Shown here piece by piece: positions 62,725-64,000 of a stretch of 64,000 bases of DNA; within the stretch, counting starts at the first letter, position 1; each line of letters starts with the position of its first letter. The DNA comes from CAITZA01 sp937915285. Its GTDB lineage: Bacteria; Desulfobacterota; Desulfomonilia; Desulfomonilales; Desulfomonilaceae. The notes beneath the pieces were generated by a model. That model made no database searches, had not been told where the DNA came from, and saw only the letters and a program-made list of their open reading frames with translations. Where the stretch lies: the NCBI GenBank assembly GCA_036821825.1, contig DAISIV010000004.1, positions 1 to 64,000 on the forward strand, given 5' to 3'. Both the position numbers and the translations under genes were made by a program.

Positions 62725-64000
62725 TGAGCGATCAACAAGCCAAGCCCGCAAAAAAACCAAAAGTCCCCCGGCAGAAAATGCCGGAGCAGGATCCTATACA
62801 GAGGGCGCACAATTTTTACGAAGTGGCTCTGGGGTATGAAAATGACCTGGCGCTTTTGGAAGCGAGCCGATGCCTGAACTGTAAGAAACCCTCATGCATG
62901 AAAGGTTGTCCAGTCGAAGTTGATATTCCGGACTTTGTCTCCCTCGTCAAAGCCGGCGATATGATTGGCGCCGCATGGAAGATAAAAGAAAAGAACAGTC
63001 TCCCTCGTATAGCAGGGAGGGTTTGTCCCCAGGAGACCCAGTGTGAGGCCAGATGCGTCGTGGGCGCAAAGGGCAAGAATGAGCCTTGCGCCATTGGACG
63101 TCTCGAACGATATGTCGCAGACTATGCCGCCATCCACGGTGACGGAAAGTTGCCGGAAATGCCAAAGGCGACTGGACTGAAAGTTGGAATAGTCGGTTCT
63201 GGCCCCGCAGGTCTAACGCTGGCCGGCGCCCTGATAAAGAAGGGTGTAGCAGTCACCGTCTTTGAGGCGCTACATGAACTTGGAGGAGTTCTGGTTTACG
63301 GCATTCCGGAATTCAGGCTTCCCAAAGCCATCGTTAGGGCTGAGGTTGACGAACTAAGACGGATGGGCGTGGAATTCAAGACTAACTGGGTCATTGGCAG
63401 GATCGAGACGGTTGATGATCTTCTGGAAAAGAGAAAATACGACGGTGTTTTCATTGGCTCAGGCGCGGGCGCCCCATTGTTCCTGAAGATCCCCGGGGAA
63501 AACCTCAATGGCGTCTACTCGGCGAACGAATTTCTCACCAGAGCAAACCTCATGAAGGCGTACATGTTCCCGCAAGCGGACACCCCGGTGGCAAAAGGCA
63601 GACGAGTGGTAGTTTTCGGTGGCGGAAACGTGGCTATGGATTCAGCTAGAACCTCGCTGAGGCTCGGGGCCGAGGAAGTTACCATAGTCTACCGTCGAAC
63701 CATGGAAGAACTGCCTGCTAGGTCGGAGGAAGTCCATCATGCGATTGAGGAAGGTGTAAAGTTTGAGTTGCTCAGCTCCCCTCTGGAAATCATAGGGAAC
63801 GAACAGGGATGGGCAGTAGGCATCAAGCTCCAGAAGATGCAACTAGGGGAGCCTGACGCATCTGGAAGACGCAGACCTGTTCCAATACCTGGCGCCTTTT
63901 ATGAAAAGGAATGCGATACGGTCATCGTTTCCATTGGTAACGCTGCAAACCCGTTGGTTCCATCGACTACAAAGAACCTGGAAACCAACAAGTGGGGTAA
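62724..64000 (+). CDS. nfnB: NfnB / glutamate-synthase small-subunit-like flavoprotein, 3' end cut off
   Basis: The frame is open to the window end (425 codons visible; about 45 more expected). The N-terminal two-cluster domain has C-x2-C-x4-C-x3-C (CLNCKKPSCMKGCP) and a second set (CPQETQCEARC...C). An FAD-binding loop VGIVGSGPAGLTLAGAL and an NADPH-binding loop VVVFGGGNVAMDSARTSLRLG follow. This is the GltD-like subunit of Nfn/sulfide dehydrogenase, forming the bifurcating enzyme with the gene just upstream. GltD of glutamate synthase is the alternative name by homology, but no large-subunit gene is next to it and the nfnA coupling decides for Nfn. Confidence 0.9.
   Translation, partial: MSDQQAKPAKKPKVPRQKMPEQDPIQRAHNFYEVALGYENDLALLEASRCLNCKKPSCMKGCPVEVDIPDFVSLVKAGDMIGAAWKIKEKNSLPRIAGRVCPQETQCEARCVVGAKGKNEPCAIGRLERYVADYAAIHGDGKLPEMPKATGLKVGIVGSGPAGLTLAGALIKKGVAVTVFEALHELGGVLVYGIPEFRLPKAIVRAEVDELRRMGVEFKTNWVIGRIETVDDLLEKRKYDGVFIGSGAGAPLFLKIPGENLNGVYSANEFLTRANLMKAYMFPQADTPVAKGRRVVVFGGGNVAMDSARTSLRLGAEEVTIVYRRTMEELPARSEEVHHAIEEGVKFELLSSPLEIIGNEQGWAVGIKLQKMQLGEPDASGRRRPVPIPGAFYEKECDTVIVSIGNAANPLVPSTTKNLETNKWG

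Noticed and set aside
62142..62810. Minus-strand frame of 222 codons opposite nfnA
   Set aside because: nfnA has clear FAD, NAD(P) and 2Fe-2S motifs; the antisense frame is a by-product of codon bias.
1..64000. CRISPR array
   Set aside because: No series of regularly spaced identical repeats was seen in any intergenic region and no cas-like gene is present.

Overview
The window looks like chromosomal DNA of a Gram-negative anaerobe, most likely a sulfate-reducing or syntrophic deltaproteobacterium (Desulfobacterota). This is inferred from the gene content: an Nfn/sulfide-dehydrogenase-type flavoprotein pair, an FmdE-like protein, a PflX-type radical SAM protein, outer-membrane polysaccharide export, an RND pump, moderate GC, and frequent TTG/GTG starts. 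No 16S rRNA or other species marker is present.

Layout. (1) 1-3354 is the scar of an integrated island. The 3' half of a tRNA-Ala(CGC)-like gene at 1-47 is repeated at 3309-3354. Between the copies lie a tyrosine integrase without its catalytic half, a HigB-type toxin with a lost start codon and a premature stop, an intact HigA-type antitoxin, and a two-gene nucleotidyltransferase module. (2) 3428-6797 holds a membrane glycosyltransferase, a 4HBT thioesterase, a GNAT acetyltransferase and FmdE. (3) 6951-51748 is a very large exopolysaccharide (EPS) locus with several transcription units on both strands. (4) 51792-57066 holds an RND efflux pump (inner-membrane pump and periplasmic adaptor) and a PflX-like radical SAM protein. 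(5) 57255-64000 holds prolyl-tRNA synthetase, a Tyr/Gly-rich lipoprotein, an SGNH-TPR protein and NfnA/NfnB, with NfnB cut by the window end.

How the EPS genes fit together. A WcaJ-type initiating phosphotransferase (25006) loads the lipid carrier. At least eight further glycosyltransferases extend the repeat unit, and WecB (50657) supplies UDP-ManNAc. A Wzx flippase (20936) and a Wzy-like polymerase (26441) flip and polymerise it. Two Wzz-like proteins (28231, 39799), a degenerate Wzc-type ATPase (42156), an OPX/Wza lipoprotein (37730) and a neighbouring beta-barrel (38840) would control length and export. Tailoring candidates are two polysaccharide deacetylases, two FemAB-like acyltransferases, two SGNH hydrolases, a CapK/PaaK-like ligase, an asparagine-synthase-like amidotransferase, a heparinase II/III-like lyase, a beta-helix protein and a CapA-like protein. 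The set resembles the EPS part of exosortase (XrtA)/PEP-CTERM loci, but no exosortase or PEP-CTERM protein is in the window. A separate ABC-type flippase (9124) suggests a second export route.

Most unusual items: two paralogous proteins of about 755 residues (11142, 14321) in which a GT2 (GT-A) domain sits between the halves of what looks like a GT-B enzyme; a Wzc-type ATPase without its Walker A lysine and tyrosine cluster, possibly translated from a nearly leaderless mRNA; and a Wzz-like protein with a repeated N-terminal motif and a tail of over 200 residues rich in Gln, Asn and Pro.
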